Origin: Collinsella sp.
Lineage (GTDB): Bacteria; Actinomycetota; Coriobacteriia; Coriobacteriales; Coriobacteriaceae
Assembly: GCA_019414025.1 (NCBI GenBank)
Contig: DXMU01000046.1
Location: forward strand, 1 to 64,000
Length of the DNA: 64,000 nucleotides
Reading direction: 5' to 3'
In this document: piece after piece, positions 27,076 to 33,721 of the stretch
Layout of the letters: each line of letters starts with the position of its first letter
How positions within the stretch are numbered: position 1 is the stretch's first letter
Position numbers and translations under genes: made by a program
The notes under the pieces: generated by a model
What the model was told of the DNA's origin: nothing
Database searches by the model: none
Seen by the model: only the letters and a program-made list of their open reading frames with translations

Positions 27076-28539
27076 ATGAGCTCTGAAAAACGAGGAACGA
27101 TTGGTTCGTTCGCTCTGCTGGGCATGACGGTCGCCGCCGTGTTCGGTATCAAGAACATCATCAACAACAACGCGGCCATCGGCTTGGCAGCTGCGCCGTC
27201 GTTCTTTTTCGCTACGCTTTTGTACTTTGTCCCCTATACCCTGGTTACCGCCGAATTCGTCGGCCTTAACAAGGACTCCGAGTCGGGCGTGTACGCCTGG
27301 GTCAAGACCTCGATGGGCGGTCGCTGGGCATTCCTGACGGCATTTAGCTACTGGTTCGTCAACCTGTTCTACTTTGCGTCTGTACTGCCCAATGTCATCA
27401 TTTACGCGAGCTACGTGTTCTTTGGTGCCAATGCTGAGCTTTCGCAGCTGTGGATTACCATTATCGAGATCGTCGTCTTTGCTATCGCCACGTGGGTTTC
27501 GACCAAGGGCGCTAAGTGGATCGGTTCCATTTCCTCCTTCGGCTCGACCGCGGCTCTCGGCCTGACTGCCGTGTTCATCTTGCTGTCCCTGGCTGCTGCC
27601 TTTGGCGGCGTCGAGTTCGCTACGGCTCCTACCCCCGCTAACATGGCTCCCGACACGAGCAACTTCGCAACTATGTGGGGCTTCTTCGGTACGCTTGCCT
27701 GGATCATCCAGGGCGTTGGCGGCGCTGAGTCTGTCGGCGTGTTCCTTAACGACCTTAAGGGTGGCGTCAAGGCCTTCGTGCGCACCGTCGTTATCGCCGG
27801 CCTGACCATCGGCCTTCTGTATGCAGGCGCTTCGCTGCTGGTCAACCTGTTCATTCCCGAGGGCGGCGTTGCCATCTCCACCGGTATCTTCGACGTATTC
27901 GGCGCTGTCTTTGCCCACTTTGGCATTCCCATGGAAGTGTCCACGCGCGTCATTGGCCTGATCCTTCTTGCCGCCACGCTGGGCTCCCTCATGATGTGGA
28001 CCTCTGCTCCCATCAAGGTTTTCTTCACCGAGATCCCCAAGGGTGTCTTTGGTAGCAAGATCGTCGAGCTCAACGAGCATGGTATTCCCGCCCGCGCTGC
28101 CTGGCTGCAGTTCGCTATCGTCGTCCCCATCCTGATTATCCCGGCCCTGGGCTCTGGTAACCTCGACGACCTGCTCATGATCGTCACCAACATGACGGCT
28201 GCCACCGCTCTGCTCCCGCCGCTGCTGATCCTGCTTGCCTACTTTATGCTGCGCAAGAACTTCGACGCTGCTCCCCGTGGCTTCCGCATGGGTTCGCGTA
28301 CCTTTGGCCTGGCCATTGCTGCATTCCTGCTTGTGGTCTTCTGCTTCGTGCTTATCTGCGGCACCATTCCGCTCGATCAGCCTCTGTGGCTGACGCTGGT
28401 CTACAACGTCGGCGGCGTGGTTGTCTTCCTGGGCCTTGCCGTGATGTGGTACAACCGCTACATCAACCGCCTGCGCGAGACCGATCCCGAGGCTGCCGAG
28501 AGCGAGCTTCGCCCCTCCGTCCTCGACATGATGGAGTAG
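27076..28539 (+). CDS. APC-family amino acid permease
   Basis: A 487-residue integral membrane protein with twelve or more hydrophobic segments of the amino acid-polyamine-organocation superfamily. The N-terminus (GTIGSFALLGMTVAAVFGIKNIINN) and ESGVYAWVKTSMGGRWAF resemble the YjeM/glutamate:GABA antiporter branch. ATG at 27076 is preceded by GGGAGGG; an in-frame TTG four codons earlier is not needed. It lies 150 bases after ebgC on the same strand with a possible terminator between, so it is probably a separate unit. Substrate unknown. A very strong terminator follows. Confidence 0.85.
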   Translation: MSSEKRGTIGSFALLGMTVAAVFGIKNIINNNAAIGLAAAPSFFFATLLYFVPYTLVTAEFVGLNKDSESGVYAWVKTSMGGRWAFLTAFSYWFVNLFYFASVLPNVIIYASYVFFGANAELSQLWITIIEIVVFAIATWVSTKGAKWIGSISSFGSTAALGLTAVFILLSLAAAFGGVEFATAPTPANMAPDTSNFATMWGFFGTLAWIIQGVGGAESVGVFLNDLKGGVKAFVRTVVIAGLTIGLLYAGASLLVNLFIPEGGVAISTGIFDVFGAVFAHFGIPMEVSTRVIGLILLAATLGSLMMWTSAPIKVFFTEIPKGVFGSKIVELNEHGIPARAAWLQFAIVVPILIIPALGSGNLDDLLMIVTNMTAATALLPPLLILLAYFMLRKNFDAAPRGFRMGSRTFGLAIAAFLLVVFCFVLICGTIPLDQPLWLTLVYNVGGVVVFLGLAVMWYNRYINRLRETDPEAAESELRPSVLDMME

Positions 28540-28586
28540 CGGCTAGGATTAATCTGCGGCTGTGGAATAAATCGATTCCCTTTCCT

Positions 28587-28617
28587 AAGGAGGGGCCTTA
28601 CGAGGCCCCTCCTTTTG
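28587..28617 (+). terminator. Terminator after APC permease gene
   Basis: Perfect 11-base arms AAGGAGGGGCC (28587-28597) and complement (28603-28613) with a 5-base loop and a T-rich tail. Confidence 0.92.
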
Positions 28618-28643
28618 TGTTTTGGGACATGGTTTTGGACCCC

Positions 28644-28863
28644 GTGGTCAAAAAATGCCAAATATGAGTACTGTTGCAAAAGAGGTGTCATATTTTTCGG
28701 CCCGTTCTGAGCGAAAATGGGCTCAAAATCAATTTATCTAACCCCCTTTAAAGGGCGTTTGACGGTTTTCAACCTCTTCGAATCGCTCAAAGTAGGCACT
28801 TTGCTCTCGATTTTGCTGCTACTAAATTGGTGACAGTACTCATATTTGCCACTTTTTGCCCAC
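28644..28863. mobile_element. 220-bp MITE-like element
   Basis: Terminal inverted repeats of about 31 bases (28644-28674 and 28833-28863; inner end ATATGAGTACTGT) enclose ~160 bp with no open frame of note and AT content above the flanks. The two ends match except for a few bases. No transposase is visible in the window. It fills the gap between the APC permease terminator and the HPr gene; the rest of that gap holds nothing recognised. Confidence 0.6.
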
Positions 28864-28960
28864 GAGGTGTTCAGAGGAGCTCTCGACAAGCATCTAACGC
28901 TACAATAACTACCACGTGGCTGGGTTTGCCGGCCGAATGTGCGATGCCGCGGGAGGGGAC

Positions 28961-29209
28961 ATGGTCGAGTTTACAAAGACGATTAAAGATCCGTTGGGAC
29001 TGCATGCCCGCCCGGTTGCGCTGCTTTACGACATCATTGCCAAGCATCGTAGCAACGTATCGGTCAGTATCGGCGATCGCCATACCGACGGCCGCGATGT
29101 AATGGGGCTCATGGCTCTCTACGGCGAGTGCGGCGAGGACATCATCTTCCGCGTTTCGGGCGTAGACGAGGCTTCCTGCGTCACGTCGATCAGAAACCTC
29201 TCGCTCTAA
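28961..29209 (+). CDS. HPr-family phosphocarrier protein (Asp46 variant)
   Basis: An 82-residue HPr fold. His15 sits in the phosphorylation motif DPLGLHARPV, so it could accept phosphate from enzyme I. The position corresponding to regulatory Ser46 of Gram-positive HPr is Asp46 (GRDVMGLMAL instead of KSIMGVMSL), so it cannot be phosphorylated by HPr kinase and carries a constant negative charge there. ATG at 28961 follows GGGAGGGG. No other PTS gene is adjacent. It may be a specialised paralogue rather than the general sugar-transport HPr. A strong terminator follows. Confidence 0.88.
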   Translation: MVEFTKTIKDPLGLHARPVALLYDIIAKHRSNVSVSIGDRHTDGRDVMGLMALYGECGEDIIFRVSGVDEASCVTSIRNLSL

Positions 29210-29218
29210 GCATGACAG

Positions 29219-29255
29219 GGCGCGGCAAAGGACAGCTCTTTGCCGCGCCTTTTTG
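29219..29255 (+). terminator. Terminator after HPr gene
   Basis: Perfect 12-base arms GGCGCGGCAAAG (29219-29230) and complement (29238-29249), then TTTTTG. Confidence 0.93.
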
Positions 29256-29301
29256 TTTCGTATAGGAAACTTTTTCGAAATCTAAATGGGGACCCTTTCC
29301 A

Positions 29302-29355
29302 AAAAGTTAACCACGTGCTAGTTTACTAAAGCGAACATAGATGTGGTTAACTTTT
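29302..29355 (+). promoter_or_regulatory. Paired operator-like palindromes upstream of feoA
   Basis: AAAAGTTAACCAC (29302-29314) and its exact complement GTGGTTAACTTTT (29343-29355) lie 41 bases apart centre to centre, each holding a GTTAAC core. They sit 43 bases before feoA, around the likely promoter. An iron-sensing repressor binding two faces of the promoter is a plausible reading. Confidence 0.55.
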
Positions 29356-29397
29356 ACCGCGTCGATGTTGAGGACGAACTGACGTTAGGAGCCACTC

Positions 29398-29640
29398 ATG
29401 TCTTGCGGACCGCAGATGCCGGCAATGCCGCTTTCGATGGTAAAAGCGGGCGAAACCGTGCGCGTGTCTCGTGTAAAGGGCAATGAGGATATGAAGCACC
29501 ACCTCAAGGACCTCGGCTTTGTCGAGGGCAGCGAAATTCACGTGGTGAGCTCGAGTGGCGCCAATATCATCGTCACGGTGCTGGGCGCACGCTTTGGTAT
29601 CGATTCCAAGGTTGCCATGCACATCATGACCGTCGGTTAG
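29398..29640 (+). CDS. feoA: FeoA-domain protein (first copy)
   Basis: An 80-residue SH3-like FeoA protein that assists FeoB in ferrous iron uptake at the cytoplasmic face of the membrane. It has the family pattern: KAGETVRVSRVKG, LGFVEGSEIHVV, and the C-terminal FGIDSKVAMHIMV-like strand. TTAGGAG lies seven bases before the ATG. A Cys-containing N-terminus (MSCGPQMPAMPL) precedes the domain. It is the first gene of feoA-feoA-feoB. Confidence 0.9.
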   Translation: MSCGPQMPAMPLSMVKAGETVRVSRVKGNEDMKHHLKDLGFVEGSEIHVVSSSGANIIVTVLGARFGIDSKVAMHIMTVG

Positions 29641-29676
29641 TCCGCAGCATTTAAAAACTGAAAGGGGGACAAGTAA

Positions 29677-29898
29677 ATGAAGACGTTGGGTGACGTTAAG
29701 GTGGGCGAGAGCTCTACCATCGTCAAGCTTCACGGTGAGGGTGCGCTTCGCCGCCACCTTATGGACCTGGGCCTCATCAAGGGCACTTCGTTCAAGGTCG
29801 TGAAGGTTGCACCGCTCGGTGATCCGGTCGAGATCAACGTGCGCGGCTACGAGCTTTCCATCCGCAAGGAGGAGGCGGCCGTCGTCGAGGTCCAGTAA
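29677..29898 (+). CDS. feoA: FeoA-domain protein (second copy)
   Basis: A 73-residue FeoA domain (KVGESSTIVKLHGEGALRRHLMDLGLIKGTSFKVV, then PLGDPVEINVRGYELSIRKEEA). It is divergent from the first copy, so the two probably are not interchangeable; many iron operons of strict anaerobes carry two FeoA units. GAAAGGGGGA precedes the ATG. The gap of 36 bases to the first copy indicates co-transcription. Confidence 0.9.
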   Translation: MKTLGDVKVGESSTIVKLHGEGALRRHLMDLGLIKGTSFKVVKVAPLGDPVEINVRGYELSIRKEEAAVVEVQ

Positions 29899-29925
29899 GG
29901 GATCTTTGCGCGGTTATTTCTGCAG

Positions 29926-29945
29926 ATAAAGTTAGGTTTTTCTAA
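29926..29945 (+). promoter_or_regulatory. Candidate iron-regulator box before feoB
   Basis: AAGTTAG (29926-29932), six bases, CTAACTT (29939-29945). The TTAGG...CTAA layout resembles DtxR/IdeR-type metal boxes. It lies between the second feoA and feoB, allowing separate control of feoB. Confidence 0.5.
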
Positions 29946-30023
29946 CTTAATGCAGCATCTTTGAAGCACATTATCCAGCCCGCGCGGAGAAAGCAGCGCA
30001 GGCACACAAGGAAGAAGGATTGA

Positions 30024-32351
30024 ATGGCGGATTCTCAGATCCATGTCGCGCTGGCGGGTAACCCCAACTGCGGCAAGACCACGCTTTTCAACCTGATCAC
30101 CGGCGCCAACGGCTACGTTGGCAACTGGCCCGGTGTCACGGTTGAGAAAAAGGAAGCCAAGCTCCTGAGCGACAAGAACGTTACCATCACGGACCTCCCC
30201 GGCATCTACTCGCTTTCCCCCTATAGCCCCGAGGAGCAGTGCTCGCGCGATTACCTCATGAGCGGCGAGCCCGATGTCGTCGTCCAGGTGGTCGACGCCA
30301 CCAACCTCGAGCGCAACCTGTACCTGGCGCTTCAGGTTATCGAGACCGGCCTGCCCGTGGTCGTCGCCCTCAACATGGCCGACTTGGTCGAGAAGAACGG
30401 CGACAAGATCGACACGGACAAGCTCTCCAAGAAGCTCGGCTGCCCGGTCATGATGATCTCGGCCCTTAAGAACAAGGGCATCAACGAGCTGTTCGAGCAG
30501 GTCAAGAAGTCCGCTGCTTCCAAGGGCCAGGTGCCGGAGCACAAGTTCGATTCCTCCATCGAGGACGTTCTGGACCACATCGAGAACAATCTGCCGGCGA
30601 GCGTTCCCGCCAACAAGCGTCGCTACTACGCCGTCAAGCTGTTCGAGCGCGACGCGGACGCCTGCAAGCTCATCAACCTCACTAAGGAGAAGGCCGCTCG
30701 CGTCGAGCAGCTGGTCGCCCAGTGCGAGCAGGATTGCGACGACGACGCCGAGTCCATCATCACCGGCGAGCGCTACGGCGTGATCGCCCACATCATCGAC
30801 GAGTGCCTCACCAAGGCTCCGGCCAAGATGAGCACCTCCGAGAAGATCGACCGTGTGGTTACCAACCGTATCTTGGGCCTGCCGATCTTTGTGGTCATCA
30901 TGTTCTGCGTGTACTACATTGCCGTCTCTACCCTGGGCGGCACGGTGACCGACTTCACCAACGACCAGCTCTTCGGCACCGACGGCTGGTACGTGCTCGG
31001 TCAGGGTCGCGACGCCTATGACGCAGCTGTTGAGGCTGCGGGCGACAACGCCGACTCGGTCGACCCAGCACAGTACGGCCCCTATGTCCCGGGTATCACC
31101 ACCGCGGTGCATGACGCTCTCGTGGCGGGCGGTACCGAGGACGGTGGCCTCGTCGATTCGCTGGTCTGCGACGGCATCGTGGCTGGCATCGGCGCCATCA
31201 TGGGCTTCGTCCCGCAGATGTTCCTGCTCTTTGTGATGCTGTCTTTCTTGGAGGACTGCGGTTACATGGCCCGCGTCGCCTTCATCATGGACCGCGTGTT
31301 CCGCCGCTTTGGCCTGTCCGGTAAGTCCTTTATCCCCATGCTCGTGTCCTCGGGCTGCGGCGTCCCCGGCGTCATGGCCACCAAGACCATCGAGAACGAG
31401 AAGGACCGCCGCATGACGGTCATGACCACCACGTTTATTCCCTGCGGTGCCAAGCTGCCGATCATCGCCCTGCTCATGGGTTCCATCATCGGCGATTCTT
31501 CGACCACCGCCGCGTGGATCAGCCCGCTCTTCTACTTCCTGGGCGTCTTTGCCGTCATTGCTTCGGGCCTCATGCTCAAGAAGACCAAGCTCTTCGCCGG
31601 TCGCCCGACGCCGTTTGTTATGGAGCTTCCTGCCTACCACTTCCCGGCGATCCGTTCTTGGGCGCTGCACGTGTGGGAGCGCTGCTGGGCCTTTATCAAG
31701 AAGGCCGGTACGGTCATCTTCGCGTCCACCGTCGTCGTTTGGTTCCTCTCCAACTTTGGCAGCTACAACGGTTCCTTTGGCTTCCTGCCTGCGATGGACG
31801 GCATCCCCGAGGAGTTCATGGATTACTCCGTGCTCGCCATGCTCGGCAACCTGGTCGCTTGGATCTTCGCCCCGCTCGGCTTTAGCACCTGGCAGACCAC
31901 TGCGCTGACCGTCTCCGGCCTCGTGGCTAAGGAGAATGTCGTCGCTACCGCCGGCTCGCTGCTCTCCGTCGCCGATGCTGGCGAGACCGACCCGAGCCTG
32001 TGGACCGCGTTTGCGGGCATGTTCCCCACCATGGGTGCTTGCGTGGCCTTTGGTGCCTTCAACCTGCTGTGCGCTCCGTGCTTCGCAGCCATGGGCACCA
32101 TCCGCAACCAGATGGATTCCGGCAAGTGGACCGCTATCGCCATCGGCTACGAGTGCGCCTTTGCTTGGGTCATCGGCCTGTTCATCAACCAGTTCTACAA
32201 CCTGTTTGTGTTGGGCCAGTTTGGTATTTGGACGATTGTAGCCATCGTGCTGCTGGTTGCGATGCTCTTCCAGATCTTCCGTCCCATGCCCAAGTATGCA
32301 TGGACCGACGAGGACGAGACCAACACTGCTTCCGCCGCAGTTTCCGCTTAA
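30024..32351 (+). CDS. feoB: Ferrous iron transporter FeoB
   Basis: A 775-residue iron(II) transporter. The N-terminal cytoplasmic G domain shows G1 GNPNCGKTTLFN, switch region GNWPGVTVEKKE, G3 DLPGIYSLSPYSPEE and G4 NMAD, then a helical spacer. About eight or more membrane segments follow, with the Gate motifs including SSGCGVPG and IPCGAKLPI. GAAGAAGGA precedes the ATG at 30024. It forms an operon with two feoA genes upstream and a small Cys-rich protein downstream beyond a terminator. It probably supplies Fe(II) in the anoxic gut. Confidence 0.96.
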   Translation: MADSQIHVALAGNPNCGKTTLFNLITGANGYVGNWPGVTVEKKEAKLLSDKNVTITDLPGIYSLSPYSPEEQCSRDYLMSGEPDVVVQVVDATNLERNLYLALQVIETGLPVVVALNMADLVEKNGDKIDTDKLSKKLGCPVMMISALKNKGINELFEQVKKSAASKGQVPEHKFDSSIEDVLDHIENNLPASVPANKRRYYAVKLFERDADACKLINLTKEKAARVEQLVAQCEQDCDDDAESIITGERYGVIAHIIDECLTKAPAKMSTSEKIDRVVTNRILGLPIFVVIMFCVYYIAVSTLGGTVTDFTNDQLFGTDGWYVLGQGRDAYDAAVEAAGDNADSVDPAQYGPYVPGITTAVHDALVAGGTEDGGLVDSLVCDGIVAGIGAIMGFVPQMFLLFVMLSFLEDCGYMARVAFIMDRVFRRFGLSGKSFIPMLVSSGCGVPGVMATKTIENEKDRRMTVMTTTFIPCGAKLPIIALLMGSIIGDSSTTAAWISPLFYFLGVFAVIASGLMLKKTKLFAGRPTPFVMELPAYHFPAIRSWALHVWERCWAFIKKAGTVIFASTVVVWFLSNFGSYNGSFGFLPAMDGIPEEFMDYSVLAMLGNLVAWIFAPLGFSTWQTTALTVSGLVAKENVVATAGSLLSVADAGETDPSLWTAFAGMFPTMGACVAFGAFNLLCAPCFAAMGTIRNQMDSGKWTAIAIGYECAFAWVIGLFINQFYNLFVLGQFGIWTIVAIVLLVAMLFQIFRPMPKYAWTDEDETNTASAAVSA

Positions 32352-32380
32352 GTCCGAATAAGGATTAGCCCCTTTCCACG

Positions 32381-32414
32381 AGCCCGGGTGTCCCAGCGAC
32401 ACTCGGGCTTTTTG
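32381..32414 (+). terminator. Terminator after feoB
   Basis: Arms AGCCCGGGTGTC (32381-32392) and GACACTCGGGCT (32398-32409) with one mismatch, then TTTTT. Confidence 0.88.
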
Positions 32415-32429
32415 GTGCGGGAGATGTGG

Positions 32430-32481
32430 CGTTTCCGCAGATAAAACCGACCAAAATATACCTGTCCCTTTTTGGCAGGTG
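32430..32481 (-). repeat. Dispersed repeat (GCCAAAAAGGGACAGGT family), copy 1
   Basis: Read on the minus strand, this ~50-base segment matches 62405-62455 on the plus strand: TGCCAAAAAGGGACAGGT, then TATTTTGG, then GGTTTTATCTG. Function unknown. Confidence 0.6.
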
Positions 32482-32526
32482 GAGAATGGGGTAAAGTAAG
32501 TGGTGGTTAACTAGAGGAGGCTTGCT

Positions 32527-32727
32527 ATGGCACCTATCGATATTGTTGTACTGGCTGTTATCGGCATTGCGTTTGTCGCCGTGTGCGTGCGCATTTATCG
32601 CAAGGGCACCTGCGCCGACTGCGCTCAAGGTGGCGTTTGCACGGGACATTGCTCCAACAAAAAGACCTGCGCCGCACTTAAGGGCGTAGACAAAATCGCC
32701 GAAGACTTGGGCCGCGGTATCAAGTAA
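32527..32727 (+). CDS. FeoB-associated Cys-rich membrane protein
   Basis: A 66-residue protein: one N-terminal membrane helix (IDIVVLAVIGIAFVAVCVRIY) and a short cytoplasmic tail with six cysteines (CADCAQGGVCTGHCSNKKTC). The layout and the position after feoB match the FeoB-associated cysteine-rich family, thought to assist iron handling. GAGGAGG lies before the ATG. A strong terminator separates it from feoB upstream, so it may have its own promoter. Confidence 0.78.
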   Translation: MAPIDIVVLAVIGIAFVAVCVRIYRKGTCADCAQGGVCTGHCSNKKTCAALKGVDKIAEDLGRGIK

Positions 32728-32740
32728 GCCCAGACATCCA

Positions 32741-32775
32741 AGCGCCCCGCGAGCATCCGCCCGCGGGGCGCTTTG
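32741..32775 (+). terminator. Terminator after Cys-rich protein gene
   Basis: Perfect 11-base arms AGCGCCCCGCG (32741-32751) and complement (32762-32772), then TTTG. Confidence 0.9.
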
Positions 32776-32781
32776 TACATT

Positions 32782-32919
32782 TGGGGGAGAGCGCGGCGAG
32801 TTGAAGAGTATTTTTGGGGTATCGCTAACTATGTGGTCAACGGCCCGCTCACCGTGGTCCATGCCGTGGCAGGCGCCAAGCTCGCCGTCGAAGGCATGAC
32901 TAACTACCTGGGCCTCTAA
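32782..32919 (+). pseudogene. Possible gene tail remnant
   Basis: An open frame without a plausible start ends in TAA at 32919 and encodes a protein-like hydrophobic tail (YFWGIANYVVNGPLTVV, ending MTNYLGL). A terminator sits directly upstream, so only a 3' fragment could remain. I do not recognise the family. Its last 28 bases are part of the ~120-bp repeat also found at 41307-41426. Confidence 0.3.
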
Positions 32920-33012
32920 CTCCACCCCGCCCATCAGTTGCGGTGGAATACGGACTGTTTTGGCTGTCAAAGGCCTTATCTACTCCGTATTCCACCGCAA
33001 CTTTTTGTGGGG
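32892..33012. repeat. ~120-bp direct repeat left of kdp, containing long palindrome
   Basis: Contains 19-base arms (32936-32954 and 32984-33002; AGTTGCGGTGGAATACGGA and complement) around a 29-base loop, preceded by a conserved ~40-base lead (GGCATGACTAACTACC). The whole segment is repeated in the same orientation at 41307-41426. The arm theme recurs at 45604-45672. Confidence 0.85.
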
Positions 33013-33016
33013 TGGG

Positions 33017-33721
33017 CTAGAGACGCTGCATGCGGTAGCCGACACCCATGTGCGTCTGAATCATCTTGGGGTGAGAGGGGTCTGCCTCGATCTTCTTGCG
33101 CAGGGTGCGCATGAACACGCGCAGGCTCGCCAGATCGCTGTCCCAGCTCGTGCCCCATATCTCGCGGGTGATGAAGGTGTGGGTGAGCACCTTGTCGACG
33201 TTTTTCGCCAGAAGGACGAGCAATTTGTACTCGGTTGGGGTGAGCGAGAGCTCGCGTCCATCTTTCGTCGCGTATCCCGCGGCGTAGTCGATATGCAGCG
33301 GACCGTTGTCGAACGTGCTCGCTTCTGTCGACTCGCTCGACGCCATCGAGGAGCGCCTCAAATTCGCACGGACGCGCGCGAGCAACTCATCCACAGAAAA
33401 GGGCTTGGTGAGGTAGTCGTCTGCCCCTGCGTCAAGTGCTGCAATCTTGTCGGAATCTTCGGTGCGCGCCGAAATGACGATAATGGGGACTGCTGACCAG
33501 CTTCGGATCTTCGTGATGACCTCGATACCGTCAATGTCGGGAAGGCCGAGGTCGAGCATGATGAGGCTGGGGCCGTGCGACACCGCATCCATGATGGCGG
33601 CCTGGCCGTTGCAAACCTTGCTCACGATATAGCCGTGGAGGTCAAGCGCGGTCGAAACGAGGTTTTGAACGGTCAGGTCATCTTCGACCAGGAGGATGCG
33701 TGGCTTAGCGGCATTATTCAT
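33017..33721 (-). CDS. kdpE: KdpE response regulator
   Basis: OmpR-family DNA-binding response regulator for the Kdp potassium pump. The receiver domain is complete (ILLVEDDLTVQN acidic pocket, LIMLDLGLPDIDG phosphoacceptor region, and lysine in LTKPFSVDELLARVRA). A winged-helix domain follows, with LSLTPTEYKLLVLLAKN and a C-terminal THMGVGYRMQ. The ATG at 33721 overlaps the last 8 bases of kdpD (ATGAATAA), implying coupled translation. It is predicted to bind in the kdpD-kdpF gap. Confidence 0.94.
   Translation of the reverse strand: MNNAAKPRILLVEDDLTVQNLVSTALDLHGYIVSKVCNGQAAIMDAVSHGPSLIMLDLGLPDIDGIEVITKIRSWSAVPIIVISARTEDSDKIAALDAGADDYLTKPFSVDELLARVRANLRRSSMASSESTEASTFDNGPLHIDYAAGYATKDGRELSLTPTEYKLLVLLAKNVDKVLTHTFITREIWGTSWDSDLASLRVFMRTLRKKIEADPSHPKMIQTHMGVGYRMQRL

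Noticed and set aside
23431..28080. A very long open frame on the minus strand across ebgA, ebgC and the APC permease
   Set aside because: It is antisense to three well-supported genes, has composition typical of the reverse strand of GC-rich codons, and no recognisable domain.
32782..32919. Functional small gene before the kdp repeat
   Set aside because: There is no start codon with a ribosome site and a terminator lies directly upstream, so it is listed only as a possible remnant.
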